DNA of 64,000 nt from a bacterium (GCA_030427205.1 JAUHXC010000003.1:333801-397800); one strand, 5' to 3'; positions 8,210 to 17,858 are shown, counted from the stretch's first letter. Numbers and translations are program-made. Notes: generated by a model not told the origin, from the letters alone.

Positions 8210-9588
8210 CGGGTGCGCACCGTATCCAGCTCGCCGGCCTCCGCCGCCTGCGCCAGCGCGCCGCCGGGTCGGAAGCGCTGCACGAACAAGATCACCTGCA
8301 CGACGGCGTGCACCAGGAACGCCGTGGCCACCGCCCAGTAGGCGCCCACCGGCCCGTACTGCTCGCTGAGGTACCACGCCGCCGGGATCTGCCAGACGAT
8401 GTGGCCCACCGCGGCGCTGACCATCGCCGGCAGGGTCGTGCCGGCCCCGCCGAAGGCCTTCGAGAGCGCCAGGGCCACCGCGATGCCCGGGTAGGCCACC
8501 ACCTGGACGCGCAGCAGCAGCGCCCCCTCGGCGACCACCGCCGGGTTGTCGTCGAAGGTGGCGATGAGCGGCTCGGCGAACAGGTAGACCACCGCGCCGG
8601 CGCTGACCATCATCGCGGTGTAGAGCCCGACGCCGATCCAGGCGGTCTTCCACGCGCGCCGCGGCTGGCCGGCTCCCAGGTTCTGGCCCATCAGCGCCGC
8701 GGCGGCCTGGCCGATCGCCAGCCCGGGGATGACCAGCGACATCACGAGCACCAGCGCCGCGGAGTAGGCCGAGAGCACCGTCGCGCCGAAGGGAGCGATG
8801 ATGGTGACGAGGAAGAACGAGGCCAGGGTGCGCACGAGGTGTTCGAGCGTGCCCGGCACCCCGACCTTGACCACCTGCCGGGCGATGCCGCCGCCGCCGG
8901 CGAAGCTCTCGCGGTTCGCCTGCAGCCGCAGCCGGCCGCGGGCGATGAGCCAGGCGCCGGTGGCGAGCCCGGCGACGTAGCTGATCAGGCTGGCCCACGC
9001 CGCGCCGGGCAGGCCCATCTCGAGGCCGAAGATGAACAGCGGATCGAGCGCGGCGTTGAGCAGCGGGCTGACCGTCGAGACCGCCAGCGCCGCGCGCGCC
9101 TCTCCGGCGCCCTGCAGGGCGAAGTTCTGCACGAACATCGGCGCCTGGAAGAGATAGGCCCACATGCTGATGCGCAGGTAGTCCACCGCCGGCTCGGCGA
9201 CCGCCGGCTCGACCTCCATGAAGGCCATCAGGGGCTCGGGCAGCACGAACGACAGCCCGATGAGCAGCGCGGCGAGCGCCAGCGCCATGACCATGCCGCG
9301 CCCGTAGAACCGGCCGGCCTGCGCGCCGTCGCCGATGCCCACGTTGCGCGCGACGCCGGCCAGGGTGCCGATGCCCATGCCCATCACGACGGTGTGCATG
9401 ACCATCAGCGAGACGTGGGCCACCCCCAGCGCGGCGAGGGCTTCGGTGCCGACCTCGCCGATCCACAGGCGGTCGGCGATGAGCACCACCAGGCTGAGCA
9501 CGTTGCCGATCATGAACGGCAGCGCCAGCCGCAGCAGCGCGCGGGCCGGGCTGCCCTCGATCAGCGATCGGTCGATGGGTCGCGGCAA
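8206..9588 (-). CDS. MATE family efflux transporter
   Basis: This 460-residue polytopic membrane protein has about twelve hydrophobic segments and two homologous halves. The N-terminal half carries the typical MATE region LPFMIGNVLSLVVLIADRLW followed by alternating hydrophobic helices. The second half repeats the pattern (GVPGTLEHLVRTLASFFLVT). Length is normal for MATE cation/drug antiporters (about 440-470 residues). Expected role is Na+- or H+-coupled efflux of cationic drugs or metabolites at the inner membrane. Start at ATG 9588. No regulator is adjacent. Confidence 0.9.
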   Translation of the reverse strand: MPRPIDRSLIEGSPARALLRLALPFMIGNVLSLVVLIADRLWIGEVGTEALAALGVAHVSLMVMHTVVMGMGIGTLAGVARNVGIGDGAQAGRFYGRGMVMALALAALLIGLSFVLPEPLMAFMEVEPAVAEPAVDYLRISMWAYLFQAPMFVQNFALQGAGEARAALAVSTVSPLLNAALDPLFIFGLEMGLPGAAWASLISYVAGLATGAWLIARGRLRLQANRESFAGGGGIARQVVKVGVPGTLEHLVRTLASFFLVTIIAPFGATVLSAYSAALVLVMSLVIPGLAIGQAAAALMGQNLGAGQPRRAWKTAWIGVGLYTAMMVSAGAVVYLFAEPLIATFDDNPAVVAEGALLLRVQVVAYPGIAVALALSKAFGGAGTTLPAMVSAAVGHIVWQIPAAWYLSEQYGPVGAYWAVATAFLVHAVVQVILFVQRFRPGGALAQAAEAGELDTVRTR

Positions 9589-9636
9589 GCGGAATCCGGG
9601 AGCGGTGGTCTGCCCTGCGGCTCGGGCCGGCGGACC

Positions 9637-10464
9637 TTAGTCCAGCGACCAGCTGCCGTCCAGCGGCCCGTAGCCCAGGGCGTTGCGGCCGAGGATCGGC
9701 AGCTCGAAGAAGAGCGATCCCTGCGCCGAGAAGGGGATGTCGAAGCTGGGGGTATTGCCCGACAACAGCTCGCCCGACGACTGGTTCAAGAGCTCGCCGA
9801 CGAGGCCGAGCATGGCGTCGAGGTCGAGTTCGAAGCGCACGGCGGTCTCGGTGTAGCCCCGGGCCGGGATGAAGCGCAGGCCGAGGTTGTTGTCGAAGTC
9901 GCCGATCGGGTCTTCGCCGTTGATCGCGCCGATGGCGATGTTGATGAGGTCGTCGATGTCGGGCACGAAGTCCTCGATGCCGTTGACCTCGTTGTCCGGC
10001 GCCAGGCAGGGCTCGTCGGGCTGGGCGCACTCGGCGCTGCCCGGGTCTTCGCAGAACGAGACGCAGACGGTGCCCAGCGCGGCCTGACCGGTGCCTTCGA
10101 AGACGTCGAGGGCCAGCAGCATCTCGAGCAGCGGGATGGGGAAGTCGTTGTCGTTGGACAGCCCGAAGGTGGTGGTGAAGCCGAAGGTGAGGCTGTCCCG
10201 GCGCGGGGCGGCGCCGAAGAAGCCCTCGCAGGCGATCTCGCCGAGCACGTTGCCGTCGGCGAAGTCGTTGCAGTAGTAGGCGCCCAGGGCGCTGTAGGTC
10301 GGCCGCTCGGTGAGGTCGACGGATTGCAGCTCGGCGGCGGGCAGGATGGGGATGACCGTCTCGCCGCCGTTGCCGCTGCCGTCGCCGGTCAGCAGCGGGC
10401 AGCCGGCGCCCATGGTGGCGATCAGGGTCAGGGCGGCGATGGTCTTGGGGGTGCGGGCCTGCAT
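9637..10464 (-). CDS. Lipoprotein of unknown function
   Basis: The ATG at 10462-10464 has a good ribosome binding site (GAGGA, 7 bases upstream), so I prefer it to codons further upstream that would give an Arg-rich leader. The 275-residue product begins with a lipoprotein signal (MQARTPKTIAALTLIATMGA followed by the lipobox Cys). A Gly/Ser-rich linker and a mature domain with several Cys, Asp and Asn follow. The mature part contains CVSFCEDPGSAECAQPDEPC, a short Cys cluster. No enzyme motif is evident. It is probably an outer-membrane-anchored surface or periplasmic protein. Confidence 0.7.
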   Translation of the reverse strand: MQARTPKTIAALTLIATMGAGCPLLTGDGSGNGGETVIPILPAAELQSVDLTERPTYSALGAYYCNDFADGNVLGEIACEGFFGAAPRRDSLTFGFTTTFGLSNDNDFPIPLLEMLLALDVFEGTGQAALGTVCVSFCEDPGSAECAQPDEPCLAPDNEVNGIEDFVPDIDDLINIAIGAINGEDPIGDFDNNLGLRFIPARGYTETAVRFELDLDAMLGLVGELLNQSSGELLSGNTPSFDIPFSAQGSLFFELPILGRNALGYGPLDGSWSLD

Positions 10465-10528
10465 GGTCGTCCTCGTCTCGTGTCTGAGTGCGGTCGCCGG
10501 GCGCCGACGGCGCAGGGCGGTCGATCTT

Positions 10529-11005
10529 CTACGCGTCGTCGATTCCTCGGTCGCCGCGGGCCGCGTCACCGGGCAGCCGGGTCGCTCGGGCCTCGGCGTG
10601 GGCCCGGGCGTGGGCCCCGCCCGTCTGCCCGAGCGCGCTGCCTTTGACCGCGCTGCCCCGGGCCTGCTCGACGGGATACTTGCGCTCGAGCGCCTCGAGC
10701 TTGGCGAGGGCCACCGCCGGCAGGTCGAGGTCGGTGGCGGCGGCGAAGTTGAGCAGGCTGATGAGCACGTCGGCGGCCTCTTCGGCGATGCGGGCCCGGG
10801 CCGGCTGACCGGCGCCGGGCGGGTGCGGGCCGGGGCCCTCGCGGCTCCACAGGTACAGCTCGAGAAGCTCGCCGGCCTCGACGCTGAGGCACATCGCCAG
10901 GTTCTTGGGGCTGTGGAACTGCTGCCAGTCGCGGGCGTCGACGAAGTCGGCGACCCGGCGGCGCAGGTGGTCGAAGGGGTGCGGGTCGGGCGCGGTGTCG
11001 GTCAT
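10529..11005 (-). CDS. MazG-like nucleotide pyrophosphohydrolase (dCTPase/RS21-C6 type)
   Basis: The protein is 158 residues from ATG 11003-11005. It shows the all-alpha NTP pyrophosphohydrolase signature: WQQFHSPKNLAMCLSVEAGE, with E43 and E46 of the first ExxE, and EEAADV, with E76 and D79 of the ExxD. Both bind Mg2+. This arrangement matches the short dCTP pyrophosphatase/RS21-C6 branch, which hydrolyses dNTPs to dNMP and PPi for pool sanitation. The C-terminal 40 residues are Ala/Arg/Gly-rich and not part of the core. It is divergent from the cytochrome gene at 11136. Confidence 0.85.
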   Translation of the reverse strand: MTDTAPDPHPFDHLRRRVADFVDARDWQQFHSPKNLAMCLSVEAGELLELYLWSREGPGPHPPGAGQPARARIAEEAADVLISLLNFAAATDLDLPAVALAKLEALERKYPVEQARGSAVKGSALGQTGGAHARAHAEARATRLPGDAARGDRGIDDA

Positions 11006-11135
11006 GGGGCACGATAGCCATTCGCGCCGATCGGCTCCAGAGCCGCGGCGGGGGCTGGGTGAGAGCGCCCATGGCGCCGAGGATGATCCCGGGTCGCCGG
11101 GTCGGTAGACTGTCGGGCCGTCGTTGGAGGACGCC

Positions 11136-13424
11136 ATGCCCGTCATTTCCGGTCTCCGCCCGTCGCCCGCCGTGCTGGGGCTCATCGTGGCGCTCGCCGG
11201 GTGTCGCAGCGAGGCCCCGAAGGCGCCGCAGGAGGCGGCGGTGCCGGCGTCGTCGGCGGCAAATGCGCCGAATGCCCCTGAACAGGCCCCCGAGAAGGCC
11301 GCCCAGAGCGCAGCGGATGCCCCGCAGACGCCCGATCACACCGCGGCGAAGGGCGCGGGCGCCGCGGCGGGTCAGGCGGCCCCTGCGCCGGCGCCTGCGG
11401 CCCGGGGCATGGCCGGCGCGCCGCGCCCCGACGCCTGCTTCGACTGTCACCCCGACAAGACCGATGGCTTCTTGTCGACCGGCATGGGCCGCAGCCTCTA
11501 TCCCCCGGCGTCGAAGCCGCCCATCGAGGACTTCACCCCGGCCAAGGCCACGGTGAAGCAGCCGCACAGCGGCCTGGTGTATCGGGCCTACGTCGACCCG
11601 CAAGGCACGTGGTGGCAGGAAGAGACGATGCCCGGCACCGACTATCGGCGGGCGGTCGAGGTGAAGTGGGTCGTCGGCTCGGGCAACCACACCCGCTCGT
11701 ACCTCGGGCTCGTCGAGGGCGAGCTGGTGCAGATGCCGCTGACCTGGTACTCGCGGCGGGCGATCTGGGACATGAGCCCGGGCTACGAGGTCGTCGATCA
11801 CTTCCGCTTCGATCGGCCGGTCAAGCCGCAGTGCCTCTTCTGCCACAACGACCTCACCGCGAGCCGCGACGACCGGCTCGCCGGCTACGAAGGCCTGCTC
11901 ATCGAGGGCATCAGCTGCACCCGCTGCCACGGCGACGGCACCGCGCACGTCGCCGCGCGCAACGCGGGCAAAGGCCCGCCGGCGGGGCAGCCCGACGCGA
12001 CGATCCTCAACCCGGCCCGGCTCGACAACCGCCAGCAGCTGCGCATCTGCCAGCAGTGCCACCTCACCGGCGAGGCCCGGGTGCTGCTCGACGGTCAGCG
12101 CTGGGACACCTACGACCCGCGCACGCCGCTGTCGGACCACATGTCGATCTACGTCTACGCCGAGGACGGCGGGGCCGACTTCGGCATCGCCAGCCACGGG
12201 CATCGGCTGTCGTTGAGCCGGTGCTTCACCGAGAGCAGCGGCACGCTCAGCTGCACCAAGTGCCACGACCCGCACGCCAAGAGCGACCCGCGCAGCCATC
12301 GGGCGGCCTGCCTCGGCTGCCATCAGCCCACCGACTGCGGGCCGGGGCACGGCAGCAAGCCCGACGCCGCCTGCGCCGACTGTCATATGCGGCGGGGCGA
12401 TACCAGCGACATCCCGCACGTCGAGTTCACCGACCACTTCATCCGCAAGGACATCTCCGACGAGGCCACGCCGCCGCGGCCGGTGACCACCGAGCTCGTC
12501 GACGCGCTCGCCGAGACCCGCAAGAGCGACGAGCCGGCGGCGGCGCGGCTGCGGCTGGGCATCGCCCACGCCCACGTCTTCCGCTTCAACGGCAAGAATC
12601 AGCACGCGCCGGTCGCCGCGCGGCTGCTGGCGCAGGCGCTGCCCGAGCAGCCGCATCGGGTCGACGGCTGGGAGGAGCTGGGCCACGTCCTCACGGCCCT
12701 CGGCGACGTGCCCGCCGCGCTGGCGGCCTTCGCCGAGATCGAGGAGCGCGATCCCGACGCGGTGCTCTATCGCCTCGAGCAGTCGACGCTCTACGAGCGG
12801 ATGGGCGACATGCCCAAGGCCGAGGCGGCGCTGCGGGCGGCGATCGCGAAGCGGCCCGACTACCGCAAGGCCTGGGGCAACCTGGCCAACCTGCTGCAGC
12901 GCACCGGGCGCTTCGAGGAGGCCGAGGCGGCCTATGCCAGGGCCGAGGCCCTCGCGCCGCACGCCGCGGTGACCGCCGCCAACCGCGGGCACAACGCGGT
13001 CTCGATGGGCGACCTCGACCGGGCGGGCAAGTGGTTCGCCGAGGCGTTGAAGCGCGACGGGCGCGATCCGATGGGGCCGTTCAGCATGGCCACCCTCGAG
13101 CTGCGCCGGGAGAATCGACCGGCGGCCTACCAGTGGCTGGTCAAGGCCATCGCCCTCGACCCGGACTTTCCCATGGCGTGGTGGATCCGCGGGCGCATGC
13201 GGTTGGCCGAGGGCGACTTCGCCGGCGCCCGCAGCGACCTGGAGCGCTTCACCGCGCTCGATCCGAAGAACCCCAACGCCTGGGTCGATCTGGCCCGGGC
13301 GGTTCAGCAGCTCGGCGATCGGCAGGGCGCGCTGGATGTGCTGCTCAAGGGGCAGGCGCAGCTGCCGGGGCATCCGGCGATCCGTCAGGCGATGGACGCG
13401 GTGAGCGCCGGCCGCCCGTTCTGA
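11136..13424 (+). CDS. Multiheme c-type cytochrome with C-terminal TPR repeats, lipoprotein
   Basis: The ATG at 11136 follows GGAGG with 5-6 bases spacing. The 762-residue product has a lipoprotein signal (lipobox LAGC, Cys23) and an Ala/Pro-rich linker to about residue 97. Seven CxxCH heme sites follow: CFDCH (101-105), CLFCH, CTRCH, CQQCH, CTKCH, CLGCH and CADCH. The C-terminal third, beginning about residue 410, is a run of tetratricopeptide repeats (for example AEAALRAAIAKRPDYRKAWG). The heme part resembles doubled-CXXCH/cytochrome c554-like electron carriers of anaerobic or nitrogen metabolism; the TPR tail suggests protein docking. It probably sits on the periplasmic face, lipid-anchored. 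No dedicated maturation genes are adjacent. An upstream TAGACT (11106-11111) may be its -10. Confidence 0.85.
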   Translation: MPVISGLRPSPAVLGLIVALAGCRSEAPKAPQEAAVPASSAANAPNAPEQAPEKAAQSAADAPQTPDHTAAKGAGAAAGQAAPAPAPAARGMAGAPRPDACFDCHPDKTDGFLSTGMGRSLYPPASKPPIEDFTPAKATVKQPHSGLVYRAYVDPQGTWWQEETMPGTDYRRAVEVKWVVGSGNHTRSYLGLVEGELVQMPLTWYSRRAIWDMSPGYEVVDHFRFDRPVKPQCLFCHNDLTASRDDRLAGYEGLLIEGISCTRCHGDGTAHVAARNAGKGPPAGQPDATILNPARLDNRQQLRICQQCHLTGEARVLLDGQRWDTYDPRTPLSDHMSIYVYAEDGGADFGIASHGHRLSLSRCFTESSGTLSCTKCHDPHAKSDPRSHRAACLGCHQPTDCGPGHGSKPDAACADCHMRRGDTSDIPHVEFTDHFIRKDISDEATPPRPVTTELVDALAETRKSDEPAAARLRLGIAHAHVFRFNGKNQHAPVAARLLAQALPEQPHRVDGWEELGHVLTALGDVPAALAAFAEIEERDPDAVLYRLEQSTLYERMGDMPKAEAALRAAIAKRPDYRKAWGNLANLLQRTGRFEEAEAAYARAEALAPHAAVTAANRGHNAVSMGDLDRAGKWFAEALKRDGRDPMGPFSMATLELRRENRPAAYQWLVKAIALDPDFPMAWWIRGRMRLAEGDFAGARSDLERFTALDPKNPNAWVDLARAVQQLGDRQGALDVLLKGQAQLPGHPAIRQAMDAVSAGRPF

Positions 13425-13455
13425 GGCGCGGCGGGCTCGGGGCGGGGCTCGGGGC

Positions 13456-14616
13456 TCAGGGCTCGGCGGCGGGCTCGGCCGGCCCCAGCTCGCGCAGCTT
13501 CGCCTGGGCGGCGGCCGCCAGCCGCTCCTTGCCTTCGACGCCGGTGGCCTGTTGCTGGCAGCGGGCGAAGGCGCGGCGGGCCTGCTCCTTCTGGCCGCGG
13601 CCCTCCTGCGCGTAGCCCAGCCGGCACATCATCTCCGGGTCGGCGCCGCGCAGGCGGATCATCTCCGAGAAGATGCGCGCCGCCCGCTCGAAGTCCTGGC
13701 CCTTGAGCGCCACGTCCCCCAGCGAGGCGTAGGCGTCGACGTCGGCCCGGCGCTCCCAGGCCATCTGGAAGTAGCGCGCGGCGGGGCCGAGCTTGTCGTT
13801 GAACGCCAGGGCCCGGGCGTAGCCGGCGTAGAGGTCGGCCGCGTCGGGCCGCGCGGCGAGCGCCTTCTGATAAGCCGCCTCGGCCGCCGGCCACTGCTCG
13901 AGCGCGTGGCGCGCCTTCGCCAGCGCGCGCCACGCCCCGAAGCCGCCGACCGCCTCGGCGGCCTTCTCGAAGTGCTGCGCGGCGGCCTTCCAATCCTCCT
14001 GGCCGGCCTTGGCCCGCCCCATGGCGTAGTGGGCCAGCCCGTCGTCGGGCGCGATGGACAACGCCCGCTCGGCCGAGGCCGCAGCGCCGGTCCACTCCTC
14101 GGCCCGCAGCAGCGCGTCGGCGAGGAAGACGTGGGCCGGCAGCAGCTCGCCGTCGAGGGCCACCGCCTCGCGCAGCCGCTCGCGGGCCGGCTCGTGGAAG
14201 CCGCGATAGAGCAGCACCTTGGCGTAGGCGGTCAGCGTGCGCGCGTCGCGGTGCCCCGCCAGCATGCGGTCGCTCAGCTCGAGCTGCAGCGGCTGCACCG
14301 TCGCGTCGTCGAGCACCGCGCTGTTGTCGAGGATCTGGTCGATGTGCACCGTGGCGAGCTTCTGGCGCAGGTCGTCGTCGGCCGGGCGCAGCTCGAGCGC
14401 CGCGGCGTAGGCCCGCCCGGCCATGGCCAGGTCGCCCACCTCGCGGGCGTCGTGGCCGGTCGCGGCGTAGCGGGCGGCGAGGTCGACCATGGTATTGCGC
14501 ACCGCCCGGTTGTCGCGCTCGTTGGCCACCATCGGCATCATCACGACCGCGACGAGCAGGCTCACCGCGACGAGCGTCGCCATGCTGAGCTTGAACCAGA
14601 GGGGGGTCGAGGTCAT
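13456..14616 (-). CDS. Membrane-anchored TPR protein
   Basis: This 386-residue protein has one N-terminal membrane segment (about residues 8-27, FKLSMATLVAVSLLVAVVMM), then a long all-helical region of tetratricopeptide repeats (for example AERALSIAPDDGLAHYAMGR). Its ATG overlaps the stop of the upstream giant Cys-rich lipoprotein by four bases, so the two form an operon. Together they suggest an envelope assembly scaffold, with this protein facing the periplasm. The C-terminus is Ala/Pro/Glu-rich. No catalytic motif is seen. Confidence 0.78.
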   Translation of the reverse strand: MTSTPLWFKLSMATLVAVSLLVAVVMMPMVANERDNRAVRNTMVDLAARYAATGHDAREVGDLAMAGRAYAAALELRPADDDLRQKLATVHIDQILDNSAVLDDATVQPLQLELSDRMLAGHRDARTLTAYAKVLLYRGFHEPARERLREAVALDGELLPAHVFLADALLRAEEWTGAAASAERALSIAPDDGLAHYAMGRAKAGQEDWKAAAQHFEKAAEAVGGFGAWRALAKARHALEQWPAAEAAYQKALAARPDAADLYAGYARALAFNDKLGPAARYFQMAWERRADVDAYASLGDVALKGQDFERAARIFSEMIRLRGADPEMMCRLGYAQEGRGQKEQARRAFARCQQQATGVEGKERLAAAAQAKLRELGPAEPAAEP

Positions 14617-17600
14617 GGCTGCACCTGCAAGGTGATGGTGAACGGTCCGACGCCGCCGCCGGCGCGTTCGACGATCACATAGTAGTCGCCGGCGTCGAGA
14701 TCGACAGCGTCCACGTCGCCCGCCGGCCCGCAGGCCACCGGCTGGGCGGCGAACCCGCAGGTATCGGTGAGGTAGACGAAGCCGTCGAAGCCGTCGACGT
14801 CGACGCCCACCGCCGCGGCGGCGCCCAGGCTGAAGCGGAACGCCCGATCGGGCGCGGGCAGCTCGTTGGCCGGGGCGCACATCAAGAAGAAGCCGTCGCC
14901 GAACTCTTCGAGCGCGCCGTCCACCGGCACGCCGGGCCGCAGCTCGGTGAGGTTGGCGCAGCCTTGCTCGACGCAGCGGGCAGAGGCGAGATCGCACGCC
15001 TGGCCGAACGGGCAGTCGCCGTCCTGCGCGCACGGGCCGTCGGGGTCGATGCAGCGCCCGCCGTCGCAGATCTCGCCCGGGTCGCACTCGGCGTCTTCGA
15101 CGCAGTCGGCGGGCGGGAAGATGCAGCGGCCGTCGACGCAGGCCAGCCCGAAGCCGCAGTCGACGTCGACCCGGCACACCGGCTCGCCGCAGACGCCGTT
15201 CTCGCAGATGCGGCCTTCGAAGCAGTCGCCGTCGTCTCCGCAGGCGGCGGGCTCGAGGCACTCACCGCCGGCGCAGGTCTGGGCGCCGGGGCAGTCGGCG
15301 TCGACCGCGCACTGCCCGTCGTCGCCCCGACAGCGCCCCCCGTCGCAGATCTGGTCGGCGCCGCACTCGTCGTCGGCGGCGCAGCCGTCGATGCACAGCC
15401 CGAAGTCGCAGACGCGGCCGGCGAAGCAGTCGACGTCCCCCGCGCAGAAGGCGGGCTCGGCGCAGCGGCCGTCGATGCACGCCTGCTCGCCGGCGCAGTC
15501 GGCGTCGCCCTCGCAGACCGGACCCACCGGACCGCCGCCCGGCGCGCAGCGGCCGTCGTTGCAGACCTGACCCGGGTCGCAGGCGCCATCGTCGACGCAG
15601 GGCTCGCGGCAGATGGACTGCAGCTCGTCGCAGTAGCGCTCGCCGAGGCAGTCGAGATCGGCGAGGCAGGCGTCGGGCTCGACGCAGAGGCCCTCGGCGC
15701 AGGTCTGGGCGCCGGGGCAGTCGATGTCCTGGGCGCAGCCGACCGGGCCCTCGTCGACGCAGATGCCGTCGCGGCAGACCTGCGCGTCGGGGCAGTCGCC
15801 GTCGTCCACGCAGGGGCCCTCGGGCGCGCCGCAGGCCAGCGTGGCGATGTCGCAGACCCGATCGGCGAGGCAGTCCTGGTCGTCATTGCAGAAGGGCGGC
15901 TCGGCGCAGCGGCCGTCGCCCCCGCAGAACTGGTTGCCCGGGCAGTCGGCGTCGGCCTCGCAGTCGCGCTGCACGTCACGGGGCTGGCAGCGGCCCTCCT
16001 GGCAGACGTCGTCGCCGGGGCACTCGTCGTCCGCCGCGCAGCCGTCGGCGCAGAGGCCGGCGTCGCAGTAGCGCGCGCCGATGCAGTCGATGTCGTCGGC
16101 GCACAGCGGCGGCTCGACGCAGGCCCCGCCGCCGCACGATTGATTGCCCGGGCAGTCGGCGTCGGCCTCGCACGCCGCCTCGGCGACGCAGCGCTCGGCG
16201 ACGCAGCGGCGACCGTCGCCGCACGCCGCGTCATCGGCGCAGGGCGCCGCGCAGGTATTGCGCTCGATGTCGCAGTAGCGCAGGCCGAGGCAGTCGGCGT
16301 CCCCCTGGCAGACGTCCGGCTCGACGCATTGCCCGGCCGCCTCGTCGCAGCGCTGGTTGCCCGGGCAGTCGACGTCCTCCCGGCAGCCGACCCGGTCGAC
16401 GCAGCGGCCCTCGACGCACTGACGCCCCGGTCCGCAGGCGGCGTTGGCGGCGCAGGGATCGACGCATTGGCCCAGCTCGCAGTAGCGCGCGTCGCGGCAG
16501 TCGTCGTCGGCGAAGCACAGCGCCGGCTCGGTGCACAGGCCGTTGGCGCAGAACTGGGCCCCCGGGCAGTCGGCGTCGCCGATGCACTCGTCGCCTTGCA
16601 TGACGGGCACCTCGCAGCGGCCCTCGCGGCAGACCTGATCGGCGGGGCACTCGGCGTCGTCGCCGCACGCGGGGATGCAGACCCCGCCGTCGCAGACGCG
16701 GCCCGCGAGGCAGTCGATGTCTTCGCCGCACCCGCCCGACTCGATGCACAGGTCGCCGTCGCAGATCTGATTGCCCGGGCAGTCGCCGTCGGCCTCACAC
16801 GCCCGGCCTTCGGGCGCCACGCACAGCCCCTCGCGGCAGATCCGGTCGCCGGCGCAGTCCTCGTCGCCGAGGCAGTCGGGCTGCACCGCCGGCAGGCAGC
16901 GTCCCCCGTCGCACGCGAAGCCCGCCGCGCAGTCGTCGGGCCCGGCGCACGGCGAGGCGCACAGCCCGTCGGCGCAGACCCGGTCCCCGGTGCAGTCGAG
17001 GTCTTCGGCGCAGGCCGGCCCCTCGGCGCACAGATCGTCGACGCACGCCTGCTGGCCGGGGCATTCGGCGTCGACCCGGCACGGGCGGCTCATCGGCGGC
17101 GTGCAGATGTTCTGCTGGCAGGCCCAGGCGCTCGGGCAGTCGCCGGCGGCCATGCACCGGGCCGGCGCGCAGAGGCCGCCGTCGCCGCAGACCGTGTAGC
17201 CCAGGCAGCCGTCGGCGTCTTCGGGGTCACAGGCGTCGGCGCAGGCGCCGTCGATGCACACCCGGCCTTCGAAGCAGCTCGACGCGTCGACGCAGGGCGA
17301 GGTCTCGGCGCAGGCGCCGTCGACGCAGGTCTGGTCGCCGGGGCAGGGGGTGGCCTCGTCGCAGCCGGCCCGATCGGCGCAGACCCCGCCGTCGCAGAAG
17401 CGGCCCGGCCCGCACTCGACGTCCTCGACGCACTCCGGCCCCTCGTCGGCGCAGCGGCCGTCGGCGCAGGAGGCGCCCTCACCGCAGTCGCCGTCCACCG
17501 CGCAGGCGTCGCGGCAGGCCTGACGGAAGCAGTGGCGCGCCTCGAAGCAGTCTTCGTCGGCGAAGCAGGCCCCCGGCTCGGCGCAGGTGAAGTTGGTGGT

Positions 17601-17858
17601 ATCGCAGGTCTGATTGCCCGGGCAGTCGCCGTCTTCGCGGCATTGCATCGGCGCCATGGGTCGGCACTCGCCCGCCTCGCAGACCTCGCCCGGAGCACAA
17701 TCCGCCGGGCCCGAACACATCGGATCGGTCGCGCCGTCCGCCGCCGATCCGTCGACCGCGGCGTCGGCCACCGGGTCGGCCGTCTCGCCGTCATCGCAAC
17801 CCGCCAGCGCCGCCAGCGCCGCCATACCCAGGAACATCAACCGCCGCGCGCGATACAT
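14613..17858 (-). CDS. Giant Cys-rich modular lipoprotein (39 four-Cys modules plus a C-terminal beta domain)
   Basis: From the ATG at 17856-17858 (AAAGG upstream) the product is 1081 residues. It begins with a lipoprotein signal (MYRARRLMFLGMAALAALAG then Cys). An Asp/Ala linker is followed by about 39 consecutive modules of 21-28 residues, each with four Cys, consensus C-x2-D-x-D-C-x5-C-x3-G-x-C. These resemble EB/Dickkopf-type disulfide modules. They are ordered in threes: a CPGNQ-type module, then one with RYC or RVC, then a third with the GRC ending. This gives a superperiod of about 70 residues. The last about 120 residues form a distinct beta domain (DAGDYYVIVERAGGGVGPFT) like bacterial pre-peptidase C-terminal domains. 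Probably a long disulfide-rigid surface stalk or adhesin. An operon partner is the TPR protein downstream, and a collagen-like protein is divergently encoded upstream. Confidence 0.8.
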   Translation of the reverse strand: MYRARRLMFLGMAALAALAGCDDGETADPVADAAVDGSAADGATDPMCSGPADCAPGEVCEAGECRPMAPMQCREDGDCPGNQTCDTTNFTCAEPGACFADEDCFEARHCFRQACRDACAVDGDCGEGASCADGRCADEGPECVEDVECGPGRFCDGGVCADRAGCDEATPCPGDQTCVDGACAETSPCVDASSCFEGRVCIDGACADACDPEDADGCLGYTVCGDGGLCAPARCMAAGDCPSAWACQQNICTPPMSRPCRVDAECPGQQACVDDLCAEGPACAEDLDCTGDRVCADGLCASPCAGPDDCAAGFACDGGRCLPAVQPDCLGDEDCAGDRICREGLCVAPEGRACEADGDCPGNQICDGDLCIESGGCGEDIDCLAGRVCDGGVCIPACGDDAECPADQVCREGRCEVPVMQGDECIGDADCPGAQFCANGLCTEPALCFADDDCRDARYCELGQCVDPCAANAACGPGRQCVEGRCVDRVGCREDVDCPGNQRCDEAAGQCVEPDVCQGDADCLGLRYCDIERNTCAAPCADDAACGDGRRCVAERCVAEAACEADADCPGNQSCGGGACVEPPLCADDIDCIGARYCDAGLCADGCAADDECPGDDVCQEGRCQPRDVQRDCEADADCPGNQFCGGDGRCAEPPFCNDDQDCLADRVCDIATLACGAPEGPCVDDGDCPDAQVCRDGICVDEGPVGCAQDIDCPGAQTCAEGLCVEPDACLADLDCLGERYCDELQSICREPCVDDGACDPGQVCNDGRCAPGGGPVGPVCEGDADCAGEQACIDGRCAEPAFCAGDVDCFAGRVCDFGLCIDGCAADDECGADQICDGGRCRGDDGQCAVDADCPGAQTCAGGECLEPAACGDDGDCFEGRICENGVCGEPVCRVDVDCGFGLACVDGRCIFPPADCVEDAECDPGEICDGGRCIDPDGPCAQDGDCPFGQACDLASARCVEQGCANLTELRPGVPVDGALEEFGDGFFLMCAPANELPAPDRAFRFSLGAAAAVGVDVDGFDGFVYLTDTCGFAAQPVACGPAGDVDAVDLDAGDYYVIVERAGGGVGPFTITLQVQP
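14960..17560 (-). repeat. Tandem coding repeat: 39 four-Cys modules in a three-module superperiod
   Basis: The repeat unit is about 72 nt per module and about 210-220 nt per three-module set. At least nine consecutive sets keep the order (CPGNQ/CPGAQ)-(R-Y/V-C)-(PG or AD before C), most regularly between about 14990 and 16800. Copies are diverged at DNA level, so the pattern is old rather than a recent expansion. Boundaries are approximate. Confidence 0.8.
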
